A stretch of DNA of 64,000 nucleotides, taken from contig NZ_QFRU01000004.1 in NCBI RefSeq assembly GCF_003184905.1, positions 186,001-250,000 on the forward strand. Reading direction: 5' to 3'. The notes beneath the pieces are model-generated. The model had not been told where the DNA came from. It worked only from the letters and a program-made list of their open reading frames with translations, and ran no database searches. Of the stretch, positions 7,868-16,653 are shown in pieces. Both the position numbers and the translations under genes were made by a program. The stretch's first letter is position 1; every line of letters begins with the position of its first letter. This DNA is from Bacillus sp. CGMCC 1.16541. Its GTDB lineage: Bacteria > Bacillota > Bacilli > Bacillales > Bacillaceae_H.

Positions 7868-8143
7868 TTATTCGTCTTTCTTGTCTTTATCGCCCATATC
7901 TTCCGGGTCTTCCATCATGTCTTCACCATCTGATTCCATGTTCTCATCGTCGCCCATTGAATCATTTTCTTCCATACCAGGAGCTTGATCTTCTTCTGGC
8001 GCCATGTCGTTTTCACCGTTGTTATCTTCAGGAGCTTGTTCCATGTTTGGATCTTCTTCTGGTGGAGGCTCTTGATTATTACAAGCTGTTAACGCCATTG
8101 CCGATAAAAGTAATGCTGTTACCATCAAAGATAGTTTCTTCAT
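7868..8143 (-). CDS. Small, very acidic lipoprotein (91 aa)
   Basis: Starting from the ATG at 8143, which has AAAGGAG upstream, the protein begins with a lipoprotein signal (MKKLSLMVTALLLSAMALTAC, lipobox LTAC, lipidated Cys at about residue 21). The remaining 70 residues are almost entirely Asp, Glu, Pro, Met, Asn and Gly in short irregular repeats such as PEED and ME(D/S)DGED. The open frame continues 22 codons further upstream, but that start lacks a ribosome binding site. A mature protein this acidic is probably disordered on the outer face of the membrane, perhaps binding cations. No function can be assigned from sequence. Confidence 0.8.
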   Translation of the reverse strand: MKKLSLMVTALLLSAMALTACNNQEPPPEEDPNMEQAPEDNNGENDMAPEEDQAPGMEENDSMGDDENMESDGEDMMEDPEDMGDKDKKDE

Positions 8144-8246
8144 CAGTTCGTCTCCTTTCTCTTGTATGTATGACCACAAATTGCAGCGGTCTGTGTATAG
8201 ATTACCCATTGATTAACGAAATATTCATATCCCTTACACCAATACA

Positions 8247-8284
8247 AAAAAGCTGCTTCCATTCACTCCTGAAGCAACTTTTAT
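8247..8284 (-). terminator. Terminator of fabZ
   Basis: On the minus strand AAAGTTGCTTC and GAAGCAGCTTTTTT form an 11-bp stem with one mismatch around an AGGAGTGAATG loop and end in a run of T. Confidence 0.85.
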
Positions 8285-8295
8285 CATAAAATGAA

Positions 8296-8730
8296 CTATT
8301 CGTTTTTTTCACCTAATGCAAACATAATGTCTGTTTCACAAACAAGTTCTCCGTCTACAGTGGCAATGCCTCTTCCTTTTCCAATTGCACCTCTGACGCG
8401 AACCATTTCAACTTCTAAACGTAGTTGGTCACCTGGTCTCACTTGCTTTTTAAAACGACAATTATCAATGCCTGTAAAAAAAGCTAAACGACCACGATTT
8501 TCTTCCTTTTTCAGCATGGCAACTGCACCAACTTGAGCTAACGCTTCCACAATTAGTACACCAGGCATAACTGGATAGTCTGGAAAATGTCCGTTGAAAA
8601 ATTCTTCGTTTGCAGAAACATTTTTAATTCCAACGGCACTCTTGCCTTCTTCAATTTCTAAAATTCGATCCACTAGTAAAAATGGATAGCGATGTGGAAT
8701 AATGTCTTTAATTTGTTGGATATCAAGCAT
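8296..8730 (-). CDS. fabZ: 3-hydroxyacyl-[acyl-carrier-protein] dehydratase FabZ
   Basis: A 144-residue hot-dog-fold enzyme that dehydrates (3R)-hydroxyacyl-ACP to trans-2-enoyl-ACP in the elongation cycle of type II fatty acid synthesis. The family signatures are [10 protein letters not shown] at 13-22, and [13 protein letters not shown] followed by EALAQ, carrying the catalytic His48 and Glu62. The length is typical. An AAAGGAG ribosome binding site precedes the ATG and a good sigma-A promoter sits about 40 bases upstream. It lies downstream of mbl-flhO-flhP, the same position as ywpB in B. subtilis, but has its own promoter and terminator, so it is probably transcribed alone. Confidence 0.96.
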   Translation of the reverse strand: MLDIQQIKDIIPHRYPFLLVDRILEIEEGKSAVGIKNVSANEEFFNGHFPDYPVMPGVLIVEALAQVGAVAMLKKEENRGRLAFFTGIDNCRFKKQVRPGDQLRLEVEMVRVRGAIGKGRGIATVDGELVCETDIMFALGEKNE

Positions 8731-8769
8731 AGTGTAGTCTCCTTTCGGATAAAAGCATAAGTTACTTTA

Positions 8770-8798
8770 ACTATACCGAATGCTTGTCAATGGTGCAA
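8770..8798 (-). promoter_or_regulatory. Sigma-A promoter of fabZ
   Basis: On the minus strand: -35 TTGCAC (8793-8798), 17-bp spacer, -10 TATAGT (8770-8775). I could not see a full FapR palindrome near it. Confidence 0.65.
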
Positions 8799-8837
8799 TC
8801 ATTTTTTATGACCAACTACTAAAAACTAGTACCATTA

Positions 8838-9668
8838 TTAGCGAATACCATTTACAAGCCCCATCATTTGATCAGCAATCGAGATTGCACGGGAGTTAAA
8901 TTGATAAGCCCGTTGAGTAACCATCATGTCCGTCATCTCTTTACTTACATCTACGTTCGATTGTTCAAGTGCGCCTTGTTGCAACCCTGCTTGCTCACGC
9001 TCTCGCCCTATAAGCGATTCAACAGCACCCTCTGCATTATTAAGAGATAACGTAAAGAGGTTACCTCCACGACCTTCTAACAATTGCGGACGATTGACTT
9101 TAACAAGTCCCAATTCAAAGATTTGTGTTGGAAGACTTTCGTCAAGGGGTTTGATGACAAATTCTCCACTTGGTGTAATGATAATGTCTCTTGGGTTGTT
9201 CGAAAACACAATCGGGTTATCATTGACATCAAGAACTGGGTGTCCACTATCGTTCACTAACATCGCTTCATCTTCACCACTTGATCTAACATAAAGATTT
9301 CCACCTCGTGTATAATGAACTTCACGTTGACCATTTTGTTCTACAAGAACCTGTAAGAAGATTCCTTCTTTCGAAAATGCAACGTCTAAATCTCTGCTTG
9401 TTTCCTGAATCACCCCTTGAGTAAGTACAAGCTTCGTTTCACCTAACTTTGCACCGACGCCTTGACGAATACCCGGGGGTGTAAGACGATTCGTTTCATT
9501 TCTTTCCATGTTTTGATTCGTAAACTGTTGATACAGCATCTCACTAAACGTTGCATCTCTTTTTTTGTATCCTACGGTGTTCACATTAGCTACATTATGA
9601 CTAATAAGGTCTAATTGTTGCTGTAGTTGGCTCATTGTATTAGCGGCAGTAATCATTGATCTATTCAT
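8838..9668 (-). CDS. flhP: Flagellar basal-body rod/hook protein FlhP
   Basis: A 276-residue FlgG/FlgF-family protein. The N-terminal rod motif (TMSQLQQQLDLISHNVANVNT, residues ~11-31) and the C-terminal helix ending in MVTQRAYQFNSRAISIADQM are the paired coiled-coil ends that assemble axial flagellar structures; the central part is the D1-type beta domain. In B. subtilis FlhO and FlhP form the distal and proximal parts of the rod and are needed for hook assembly. It starts 21 bases after flhO and belongs to the mbl-flhO-flhP unit. No clear terminator was seen behind it. Confidence 0.93.
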   Translation of the reverse strand: MNRSMITAANTMSQLQQQLDLISHNVANVNTVGYKKRDATFSEMLYQQFTNQNMERNETNRLTPPGIRQGVGAKLGETKLVLTQGVIQETSRDLDVAFSKEGIFLQVLVEQNGQREVHYTRGGNLYVRSSGEDEAMLVNDSGHPVLDVNDNPIVFSNNPRDIIITPSGEFVIKPLDESLPTQIFELGLVKVNRPQLLEGRGGNLFTLSLNNAEGAVESLIGREREQAGLQQGALEQSNVDVSKEMTDMMVTQRAYQFNSRAISIADQMMGLVNGIR

Positions 9669-9689
9669 TCATAATCCCCCTAAACGTTC

Positions 9690-10535
9690 TTAGCGAACTC
9701 TCCCAATTTCACTTACAGCCTTCTCCATACTTCGATCGTAGGCTTGCATCACTTTTTGGTTTGCTTCAAACGCACGATAAGCAGTTAACATCTCTGTCAT
9801 CGTTTGAGAAGTGTCGACGCTTGATCGCTCTAAAAAGCCTTGCTGAATATCATAAGCAATCGTATTATTTCCGATAGCAGAGGGCAATGGTTGCCCATCT
9901 TCTGTTTGATAGAGACCATTTCCGCGCTTGACGATATTTGATAAATCATTTGCATATGCCACGTTTAAACGTGCCACTTGAGTATTACCTTCAAAGATCG
10001 TTCCGGCTTCGTTCACTCGAATATTTTCACCTTGCAATTGAATACGTTCGTTTGTCTCACTTAAGACGTAACGTCCATCTGTTGTTGTTAAAAAACCTGC
10101 TGCATCAATTGTGAAGTTACCATTTCGAGTATAATTCAACTCATTGTTGTTACCTTCTACCGCAAAAAACAATGCCCCTTTTTGCCCACTTTCATCTACT
10201 GGCACAGCACGTTCTAGTAGGGCTATATCGGTTAAGCGACCTGTTTGTTGCATGTCTCCTTGCGCCATATTAGGTATCGTTTCTTGCATATAAACCCCTG
10301 CGTGTATAGACCCAACCGTTTGTTGCATTGGCAAACGAAAGGCATTTTGCACAGGGACGTCTTTGGATTCCAAACGTTGCAATAACATCTCAGGAAAAGC
10401 TCGTAGTGACGATTGATCTGCTTTGAATCCAGGTGTATTTGCGTTTGCCAGATTGTTTGTTAACAAATCTGTTCTTCTTTGCTGTGCAATCATACCGGCT
10501 GTTGCTGTATAAAAGCCTTTAAACAAAGTAGTCAC
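9690..10535 (-). CDS. flhO: Flagellar basal-body rod protein FlhO
   Basis: A 281-residue FlgG-family axial protein with the N-terminal motif TNNLANANTPGFKADQ (about residues 26-41), the internal YTRNGNFTIDAAGFL segment that marks the FlgF/FlgG/FlgE group, and a C-terminal EMLTAYRAFEANQKVMQAYD helix. It is exported by the flagellar type III apparatus, so it lacks a Sec signal. It is followed closely by its paralogue flhP and preceded by mbl, exactly as in B. subtilis. Only these two flagellar structural genes are in the window; the main fla/che operon must lie elsewhere. Confidence 0.93.
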   Translation of the reverse strand: MTTLFKGFYTATAGMIAQQRRTDLLTNNLANANTPGFKADQSSLRAFPEMLLQRLESKDVPVQNAFRLPMQQTVGSIHAGVYMQETIPNMAQGDMQQTGRLTDIALLERAVPVDESGQKGALFFAVEGNNNELNYTRNGNFTIDAAGFLTTTDGRYVLSETNERIQLQGENIRVNEAGTIFEGNTQVARLNVAYANDLSNIVKRGNGLYQTEDGQPLPSAIGNNTIAYDIQQGFLERSSVDTSQTMTEMLTAYRAFEANQKVMQAYDRSMEKAVSEIGRVR

Positions 10536-10572
10536 CTCTTTTTATCATCAATAATCTATCGAAAAAGGTGTA

Positions 10573-11574
10573 TTAGATGAGCTGACGACGAGAAAGGTTG
10601 TCCATATTATCTAACATAATACCTGTTCCAATCGCTACACAATCCATTGGATGTTCAGCAATCAAAACCGGTACCTTTAGCTCTTCTGCTAATAATTGAT
10701 CCATCCCGTGAAGCAGCGCGCCTCCACCTGTCAAAATAACACCTCTATCAATAATATCGGCAGAAAGTTCTGGTGGTGTACGCTCTAATACACTTTTAGA
10801 TGCTTGAACGATCACACTCACTGACTCACGTAACGCCTCTTCTACCTCGTGAGAATGAACAGTCACAGTACGTGGTAAGCCTGACACCATATCACGTCCA
10901 CGAATCTCTAGCCCTTCTTCACGTGAACCAGGAAATACTGTTCCAATTTTAATTTTTATTTCCTCGGCAGTACGCTCACCAATCAGCAATTTATATTTCT
11001 GCTTGATATATTGTAAAATTTCGTTATCAAACTTGTCGCCAGCCATTTTAATTGAAGAAGCTGTCACGATATCTCCCATAGATAGTACAGCAACATCTGT
11101 TGTACCTCCACCAATATCGACAACCATATTTCCACTCGGTTGGAAAATATCCATACCAGCGCCGATTGCCGCTACTTTTGGCTCTTCTTCCAAATAAATT
11201 TTCTTTCCGCCACTTTTCTCGGCTGCTTCACGAATTGCTTTTTGCTCAACAGATGTGATATTCGTTGGGCAACAAATTAAAATACGAGGCTTTGATAACA
11301 AGCCTTTTACGTTTAACTTATTAATAAAATGTCGTAACATCGCTTCTGTAATTTCAAAGTCTGCAATTACCCCATCTTTTAATGGACGAATTGCAATAAT
11401 ATGACCTGGAGTACGCCCTACCATTCGGCGAGCTTCCTCTCCAACCGCTAGAACTTTCCCATTCGTTTTATCTATTGCAACAACTGAAGGTTCGTTTAAC
11501 ACGATTCCTTTTCCTTTTACATGAATTAAGACGTTAGCGGTACCCAAATCGATACCAATATCCTTAGCTAACAT
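10573..11574 (-). CDS. mbl: Rod shape-determining protein Mbl (MreB-like actin)
   Basis: A 333-residue bacterial actin that forms membrane-associated filaments guiding lateral-wall peptidoglycan synthesis. The actin phosphate motifs are visible: DIGIDLGTANVL at the N-terminus, VDIGGGTTDVAV in the middle, and TGGGALLHG near the C-terminus. The ICCPTNITSVEQKA segment is typical of Mbl/MreB. The frame runs nine codons upstream of the ATG at 11574, but AAGGAGATTGTAAGT places the start there and gives the family N-terminus (MLAKDIGIDLG). It heads the mbl-flhO-flhP cluster. Confidence 0.96.
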   Translation of the reverse strand: MLAKDIGIDLGTANVLIHVKGKGIVLNEPSVVAIDKTNGKVLAVGEEARRMVGRTPGHIIAIRPLKDGVIADFEITEAMLRHFINKLNVKGLLSKPRILICCPTNITSVEQKAIREAAEKSGGKKIYLEEEPKVAAIGAGMDIFQPSGNMVVDIGGGTTDVAVLSMGDIVTASSIKMAGDKFDNEILQYIKQKYKLLIGERTAEEIKIKIGTVFPGSREEGLEIRGRDMVSGLPRTVTVHSHEVEEALRESVSVIVQASKSVLERTPPELSADIIDRGVILTGGGALLHGMDQLLAEELKVPVLIAEHPMDCVAIGTGIMLDNMDNLSRRQLI

Positions 11575-11779
11575 ACTTACAATCTCCTTCCATTTAACCA
11601 TTCTATATAGGAAGATGAATCTTTTTTCCCTAATTTACTATTTTATCATAAATTGGTTTCACATGTAGATAATTACAAAAATAAATCTCAGTGTAGGATA
11701 CCCCCTTATGGAGTGTTGAGGAAGATTATTTAGCGAGTATCTAAGATATGTAGGTGGCTAAGAGGTTGCGTCTAAAAAC

Positions 11780-11827
11780 AAACAAAGACCAGGAGCGCTC
11801 ATGTTGCGTTTGCTCCTGATCTTTATT
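11780..11827 (-). terminator. Terminator of spoIIID
   Basis: On the minus strand AAAGATCAGGAGC and GCTCCTGGTCTTTG form a 13-bp stem followed by TTTGTTTTT. The 265-base gap between mbl and spoIIID holds this and the unresolved mbl promoter. Confidence 0.82.
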
Positions 11828-11866
11828 TACTATGTTGATTGGATTTTTCATAATTGACTGTCGGGT

Positions 11867-12139
11867 TTATTTGACAGGCTCCTCTTGTAATTCTTCTTTT
11901 TTGTACTTTAACTTTGTTGCTTCCCCTCCGCGTAGATGTCTAATGGATTTATGGTAATCGAGAATTTCTTTTACTTCATTTGCTAATTCAGGGTTTATTT
12001 CTGGTAGCCTCTCAGTTAAATCTTTGTGGACAGTACTTTTGGAAACACCGAATTCTTTCGCAATCACACGAACGGTTTTCTTTGTCTCCACGATATACTT
12101 TCCAATCTTGATAGTCCTCTCTTTGATGTAATCGTGCAC
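11867..12139 (-). CDS. spoIIID: Sporulation regulator SpoIIID
   Basis: A 90-residue DNA-binding protein of the mother cell that activates and represses sigma-E regulon genes and primes the switch to sigma-K. The protein is nearly identical to its B. subtilis counterpart: HDYIKERTIKIGKYIVETKK, the helix-turn-helix VRVIAKEFGVSKSTVHKDL at about 24-42, and a basic C-terminal tail after YHKSIRHLRGG. The GTG start at 12139 is preceded by GGGGAGGG; the frame continues six codons further to a TTG without a ribosome binding site. In B. subtilis spoIIID depends on sigma-E; I could not define a convincing sigma-E promoter in the 12140-12366 gap. Confidence 0.96.
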   Translation of the reverse strand: MHDYIKERTIKIGKYIVETKKTVRVIAKEFGVSKSTVHKDLTERLPEINPELANEVKEILDYHKSIRHLRGGEATKLKYKKEELQEEPVK

Positions 12140-12366
12140 ACCACTCGCCCTCCCCAAATTGGATGTGAGAAGTGTGAAATGAGACTGACTTTTCCAAAAG
12201 GAAATGATTCGTTTACGGCCTCACCTCAAACACTCTCTTTGTTAGGTTTGTAACATTTTATTAGCTTGGGTGAGGATATATGCTAGAAAAGTCAAGAGGG
12301 ACAAGGATTTTATCATATTTTTTTGATTTTTTTTTTGGTGTTCGACATATTGAGTAACAAGCTGAT

Positions 12367-13029
12367 TTAAAAAGACAAATACCGCGTTGGCGAATAAGTC
12401 ACTTGTAGAAGATCTCCCCATGTTGAGTAGCCTCGATCTTTGAAATGCTCTAATAATTCCACAAATAGATAAGCAGTGGTTAATGCATCTCCCATTGCTT
12501 GATGACGAGGATAAATCCGCGTACCAAATACTTGAGCATATCTTTCAAGATCTCTCATGTCAAAAGAAGGAGCAATGAAACCAATTAAGTCGAGTGTATC
12601 GAGATGTTGGAGTTTCTTCAAATGAAACTTATTCCGTTTTAGCTCATTTTTCAAAACAAGAATATCAAATGCGACATAGTGACCAACAAGACAAGTGGTG
12701 CCATGCTTCTGAACAAAATGAAAGAACTGTTCAATTGCTTCTAAGGAAAGTGGTGCACCCGCAACATGTTCATTTGAGATGGTTGTCAAATCCGTTATTT
12801 CCTGAGAAATTTGTCGTTCTGGGTTCACATATAATCGAAATGTGTCAGACTGTTGAACTTCACACCCTTTTATGGTCACCGCTGCCATTTCAATTAACCG
12901 GTCTGTCGATGCAATTTGAAATCCAGTCGTTTCTGTGTCAAACACTGTAAATACAACATCTTCAATCCTTGTGTTGAGCGGAAGTTGCTCATGTAATTGA
13001 ACAGGAAATGGTTTTCTTGTAAAAAACAC
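12367..13029 (-). CDS. DEDDh 3'-5' exonuclease (DnaQ-like) in the acetate-symporter operon
   Basis: A 220-residue DnaQ/PolC-epsilon-type exonuclease. The DEDDh catalytic residues are visible: Asp31 and Glu33 in VFDTETTGF (Exo I), LVGHYVAFDI (Exo II), and the His and Asp of YPRHQAMGDA (Exo III). It has no polymerase domain, so it is not a replication subunit. The GTG start at 13029 has AAAGGGGG six bases upstream and lies 18 bases after the stop of the cNMP/CBS/DUF294 gene. This pair recurs next to acetate permease and acetyl-CoA synthetase genes in Gammaproteobacteria. It may act on a nucleotide signal or RNA rather than in DNA repair, but that is inference. Confidence 0.88.
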   Translation of the reverse strand: MFFTRKPFPVQLHEQLPLNTRIEDVVFTVFDTETTGFQIASTDRLIEMAAVTIKGCEVQQSDTFRLYVNPERQISQEITDLTTISNEHVAGAPLSLEAIEQFFHFVQKHGTTCLVGHYVAFDILVLKNELKRNKFHLKKLQHLDTLDLIGFIAPSFDMRDLERYAQVFGTRIYPRHQAMGDALTTAYLFVELLEHFKDRGYSTWGDLLQVTYSPTRYLSF

Positions 13030-13047
13030 ACGTTACCCCCTTTCTCT

Positions 13048-14952
13048 TCACAATGAGAAGTGTAGGAACATTTTAGTTTGTAGTTCCTTTAATGTTTTGA
13101 GGCTCCAGATGAGTTCATCCTTTTGACGAAGTGTTAATGTCTGAAAAGATAACACAGAGCTTTTCTCTTCATGATTGACATGTTGCCGCCACTTTAATTG
13201 CATATAGAGTTCAAGGATTGTTTCAATCGCTTTTTTAATATCTTGTGAAAAAGAAGCAGTAAACACCCCTTGTTGAACTAGTCGATCAATTTGGTCCATC
13301 GAAGAGCCTTGAAGCATCTGATGAGTAGCCGCTAAAATTTGTAGTGAATGATGATACGGAAACAACACTTCTTTTTTTAAATCAATTTGTTTTCGTTCAA
13401 GGTGTAGCAGGGAACGAAAGCGTTGCTGAATAGACGGGATTAATTTTGTCTTCTCTTGTTCAGCTAATCGATATAATAAGATTTGGCCTCTCTTCATATG
13501 TGTTTGAACGTGAGATTCAAACAATTGATGAACCGATTCATTTCCATACAAGAAGCGATACGAAAAGAAGTTTTGCACATTTAACATCACTTCATTCGTT
13601 GATTGAAGCGTCCAAGAATGGAGACGATTGTTCCATTGTTCAACAGATCCTCTCCAGTAATGATTACTTGCCATCATGTTACCTTTACAACGCTCATAGC
13701 CCGCTTGTTCAAGTAACTCTACAATTCGCTTGCTTAACAACATAAAATAATCATGGTTGTCTCCTTCATAGACTAAAAAATGGTCTTGATCGGTTAAGAG
13801 AAACTGTTCCTTGCGACCACTGCTTCCCATTTGATAAAAGCAAAAATCTGCCGGTTGCTGCTGTCCTTCTTTCTCTAAATCTTGTAAAGCTAGCTCGATG
13901 CAACGGGTAACGAGGCGATCATAAAGTTTCGTTATAATATCTAATAAACTGAGAACGGGTACTTGGTGCCGAAGGAGTGTTTGGAGCACTTCGTAAGCTG
14001 CTTCTTTCACGACTGGTAGAGTAGATGCATCTGCTTGATCAATTTTTTGAATGACCTTCATCATATTCTCATTTTTCTTACGTAACAAATCAGATAAAGA
14101 GACAACCCCTACTACTTGCGTTTGATCAATTACGGGGAGATGCTTGATTCCTCTTAGTAACATCATCGCGAGCGCTTCATAGTAATAAGAAAAACGAGAT
14201 ACCGTAACAGGCTGTGGTGTCATAATCGTTGCGATAGGATCTTCTACATCTCTTTTTTCTGCAACAACTCGCTTCACCAAGTCTTTTTCGGTCACAATGC
14301 CGACTAGCTCATGTTGGTCGATGACAACAACCGAGCTAATATTGCGGTCAATCATCCGCTTTGATACTTCGTAAATAGACGTATTAGACGACGCTGAAAC
14401 GACATCACGAGACATGACTTCTTGAACACGTAAAATGATGGAATCCTTCTCGCCAAATGAACTGGCTAAGTCAATTTGGTCCGCTAATGATTGATAAACT
14501 CCCTTTAATCGAATAGACACTTGTGTTAATAAATAATGTTTGACGTGTTCATCTTGCAGCCTACTTTCAACAACTGAAAGTGGCACAAGTATTGCTTCTA
14601 CTTCTGTTAATGTGCGAACTTCTAAGTTATCTTCATGCGAAGTAATTTCTGTCTCTGTTAGAAAATTAGCTAGTGTAGGAAACCCGATAAGTTGTCCGTC
14701 TCTCACAACTTCTAGTACTTCTTCACGCTCATGTTGTGAATCTTTAATATATACTTCTGCAATGCCATGAAGCAGCAAAAGGAGACCCTTTTGCTGCTTC
14801 GTTTCAAACAATATATTATGATGAGATTGATAGTTTTTTAACTGACATGATTGTAAAAGTGACGAAATCTCTTCGTTTGTTAATCCTTGAAACAATGGAT
14901 GATGTTCTACTTTTAACAGCGCTTGTTGCTTACATTTGTTTGTCTGTTCCAT
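13048..14952 (-). CDS. cNMP-binding / CBS / DUF294 putative nucleotidyltransferase
   Basis: A 634-residue, three-part predicted signalling protein. Residues ~18-140 are a cyclic-nucleotide-binding-type beta roll; 175-300 are two CBS domains (VMSRDVVSAS.., IMTPQPVTVS..), which usually sense adenine nucleotides; 365-400 carry the Pol-beta-type nucleotidyltransferase signature GSSGRKEQFLLTDQDHF with Asp388 and Asp390, as in the GlnD-like DUF294 family; the rest is the DUF294 C-terminal helical domain. It overlaps the end of the ActP-type symporter gene by 23 bases, so the two are translationally coupled. By analogy with GlnD it may modify a partner protein in response to energy charge; substrate and partner are unknown. 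Confidence 0.88.
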   Translation of the reverse strand: MEQTNKCKQQALLKVEHHPLFQGLTNEEISSLLQSCQLKNYQSHHNILFETKQQKGLLLLLHGIAEVYIKDSQHEREEVLEVVRDGQLIGFPTLANFLTETEITSHEDNLEVRTLTEVEAILVPLSVVESRLQDEHVKHYLLTQVSIRLKGVYQSLADQIDLASSFGEKDSIILRVQEVMSRDVVSASSNTSIYEVSKRMIDRNISSVVVIDQHELVGIVTEKDLVKRVVAEKRDVEDPIATIMTPQPVTVSRFSYYYEALAMMLLRGIKHLPVIDQTQVVGVVSLSDLLRKKNENMMKVIQKIDQADASTLPVVKEAAYEVLQTLLRHQVPVLSLLDIITKLYDRLVTRCIELALQDLEKEGQQQPADFCFYQMGSSGRKEQFLLTDQDHFLVYEGDNHDYFMLLSKRIVELLEQAGYERCKGNMMASNHYWRGSVEQWNNRLHSWTLQSTNEVMLNVQNFFSYRFLYGNESVHQLFESHVQTHMKRGQILLYRLAEQEKTKLIPSIQQRFRSLLHLERKQIDLKKEVLFPYHHSLQILAATHQMLQGSSMDQIDRLVQQGVFTASFSQDIKKAIETILELYMQLKWRQHVNHEEKSSVLSFQTLTLRQKDELIWSLKTLKELQTKMFLHFSL

Positions 14953-16600
14953 CGTTCATCCAAACCTCACCGTCTTTATAGGTCATCTGTTCAGGATAAC
15001 GAAGATCCATCACTTCTTCTTGAATTTTTTGTGAAGGTGCTTTCGTTGCAAGTGAAACCACAACATTTGCTAAAATAGCCGCTAACGCTCCAAACACACC
15101 CGCACCTGTATCAATAACACCTGCAATTGTGAAGCCACCGTATTTTGCTGCAATGATATAACCTAACGTCACAAACAACCCAACAAGCATACCCGCAATG
15201 ACGCCTTGTGCATTTGAACGCTTCCACCATACTCCTAATAAAAGCGCTGGGAAGAATGTACCCGATGCAATGGCGAATGCCCACGCGACGATTTGTGTAA
15301 TCGCTCCTGGAGGATTTAACGCAATTAATCCTGCAAAAAGAGCCGCTAATGCAATTGATAGACGAGCCATAAATAAGCGTTTCTTTTCAGATGCATCTGG
15401 TTTTAATACACGATAGTAAATGTCATGAGCGAACGAAGACGAAATGGCAATCATTAATCCACCGGCTGTTGAAAGGGCTGCTGCCATCGCCCCTGCTGCT
15501 ACTAATCCAATGACAAATACACCTAGATTCGCGATTTCAGGCGTCGCCATTACGACAATATCTTTATCAATCATCAGTTCTGACCATTGTAAAATTCCAT
15601 CACTATTTGCATCTGCTAATTGTAATTTACCTGTGTTAACCCACGACTCTGTCCACGCTGGTAAATTATTAATATCACTTCCTGCTACATTTTTCATTAA
15701 AATAAAACGAGAAAATGCCGCATATGCCGGAGCTGAAATATATAACAAACCGATAAACAATAAAGCCCATGCTCCTGACCATCTTGCTGCTTTCATCGTT
15801 GACACGGTATAAAAACGTACGATTACGTGTGGTAAGCCTGCTGTACCTGCCATTAACGTAAACATAAGAGCTAAGAACTGCCATTTCGTATCGACTGTGA
15901 AAGGCGCAAAGTATTCAGAGATACCTAGTGCGCGGTCAAGTTCTCCTAATTCAGACACTATTTTTCCATATGATAACCAAGGAATTGGATTGTTCGTTAA
16001 TTGAAGAGACATAAAAATCACTGGAATTAAATATGCAATGATTAAAATAATATACTGAGCTACTTGCGTCCATGTAATCCCTTTCATTCCACCAAATGAC
16101 GCATAAAAGGCAATAAGGACAACCCCAATCATTGTTCCTACTTTTGCATCGATTTCAAATAAACGACCAATTACAACCCCAGACCCTGATAGCTGTCCTA
16201 CGGAGTACGTAAAACTAATTAAAATCGTACAAATCGCCGCGATAATACGCGCTGGGTGGCTATTAAATCGATCACCAATAAACTCAGGTACTGTATATCG
16301 GCCATATTTACGAAGTTGTGGTGCTAATAAAAATGTTAAGAGTAAATAACCGCCTGTCCATCCCATAATGTAAGCTAGTCCATCATACCCCATTAACATA
16401 ACGGTTCCAGCCATACCGATAAACGATGCTGCACTCATCCAGTCTGCTCCAATTGCCATTCCGTTATAAATAGCTGGGATCCCCCGACCGGCTACATAAA
16501 ACTCAGACGTCGCACGTGCTTTATTATAAATAGCGATTCCGATATATAATGCAAACGTAACAATAATAATAGAAAATGAGACCCAAAACTGCGTATCCAT
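14930..16600 (-). CDS. actP: Sodium:solute symporter, ActP/YwcA-type (acetate or short monocarboxylates)
   Basis: A 556-residue, ~13-helix membrane protein of the SSS family. It shows the signature TSEFYVAGRGIPAIYNGMAIGADWMSAASFIG (written here as FYVAGRGIPAIYNGMAIGAD and WMSAASFIG) and the later AAAMAAALSTAGGLMIAISSS-like segment around residues 375-395 that lines the sodium site. Close relatives are E. coli ActP and B. subtilis YwcA, and a DUF485 partner precedes it in both. It probably imports acetate or similar acids with Na+. It is gene two of a four-gene operon: DUF485, actP, cNMP/CBS/DUF294, exonuclease. Exact substrate is inferred from family membership only. Confidence 0.88.
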   Translation of the reverse strand: MDTQFWVSFSIIIVTFALYIGIAIYNKARATSEFYVAGRGIPAIYNGMAIGADWMSAASFIGMAGTVMLMGYDGLAYIMGWTGGYLLLTFLLAPQLRKYGRYTVPEFIGDRFNSHPARIIAAICTILISFTYSVGQLSGSGVVIGRLFEIDAKVGTMIGVVLIAFYASFGGMKGITWTQVAQYIILIIAYLIPVIFMSLQLTNNPIPWLSYGKIVSELGELDRALGISEYFAPFTVDTKWQFLALMFTLMAGTAGLPHVIVRFYTVSTMKAARWSGAWALLFIGLLYISAPAYAAFSRFILMKNVAGSDINNLPAWTESWVNTGKLQLADANSDGILQWSELMIDKDIVVMATPEIANLGVFVIGLVAAGAMAAALSTAGGLMIAISSSFAHDIYYRVLKPDASEKKRLFMARLSIALAALFAGLIALNPPGAITQIVAWAFAIASGTFFPALLLGVWWKRSNAQGVIAGMLVGLFVTLGYIIAAKYGGFTIAGVIDTGAGVFGALAAILANVVVSLATKAPSQKIQEEVMDLRYPEQMTYKDGEVWMNDGTDKQM

Positions 16601-16653
16601 TCACGTTTCCCCCTTTATTTGAGCGTGTTTCTCTAATCCCCGTCTTATCTTAA

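Noticed and set aside
8760-8840. FapR operator in front of fabZ
   Set aside because: GTACTAG-like fragments occur, but no 17-bp palindrome of the FapR type is present.
12140-12366. Sigma-E promoter of spoIIID (CATATATCC)
   Set aside because: The -10-like element lacks any -35 resembling the sigma-E consensus at 13-15 bp.
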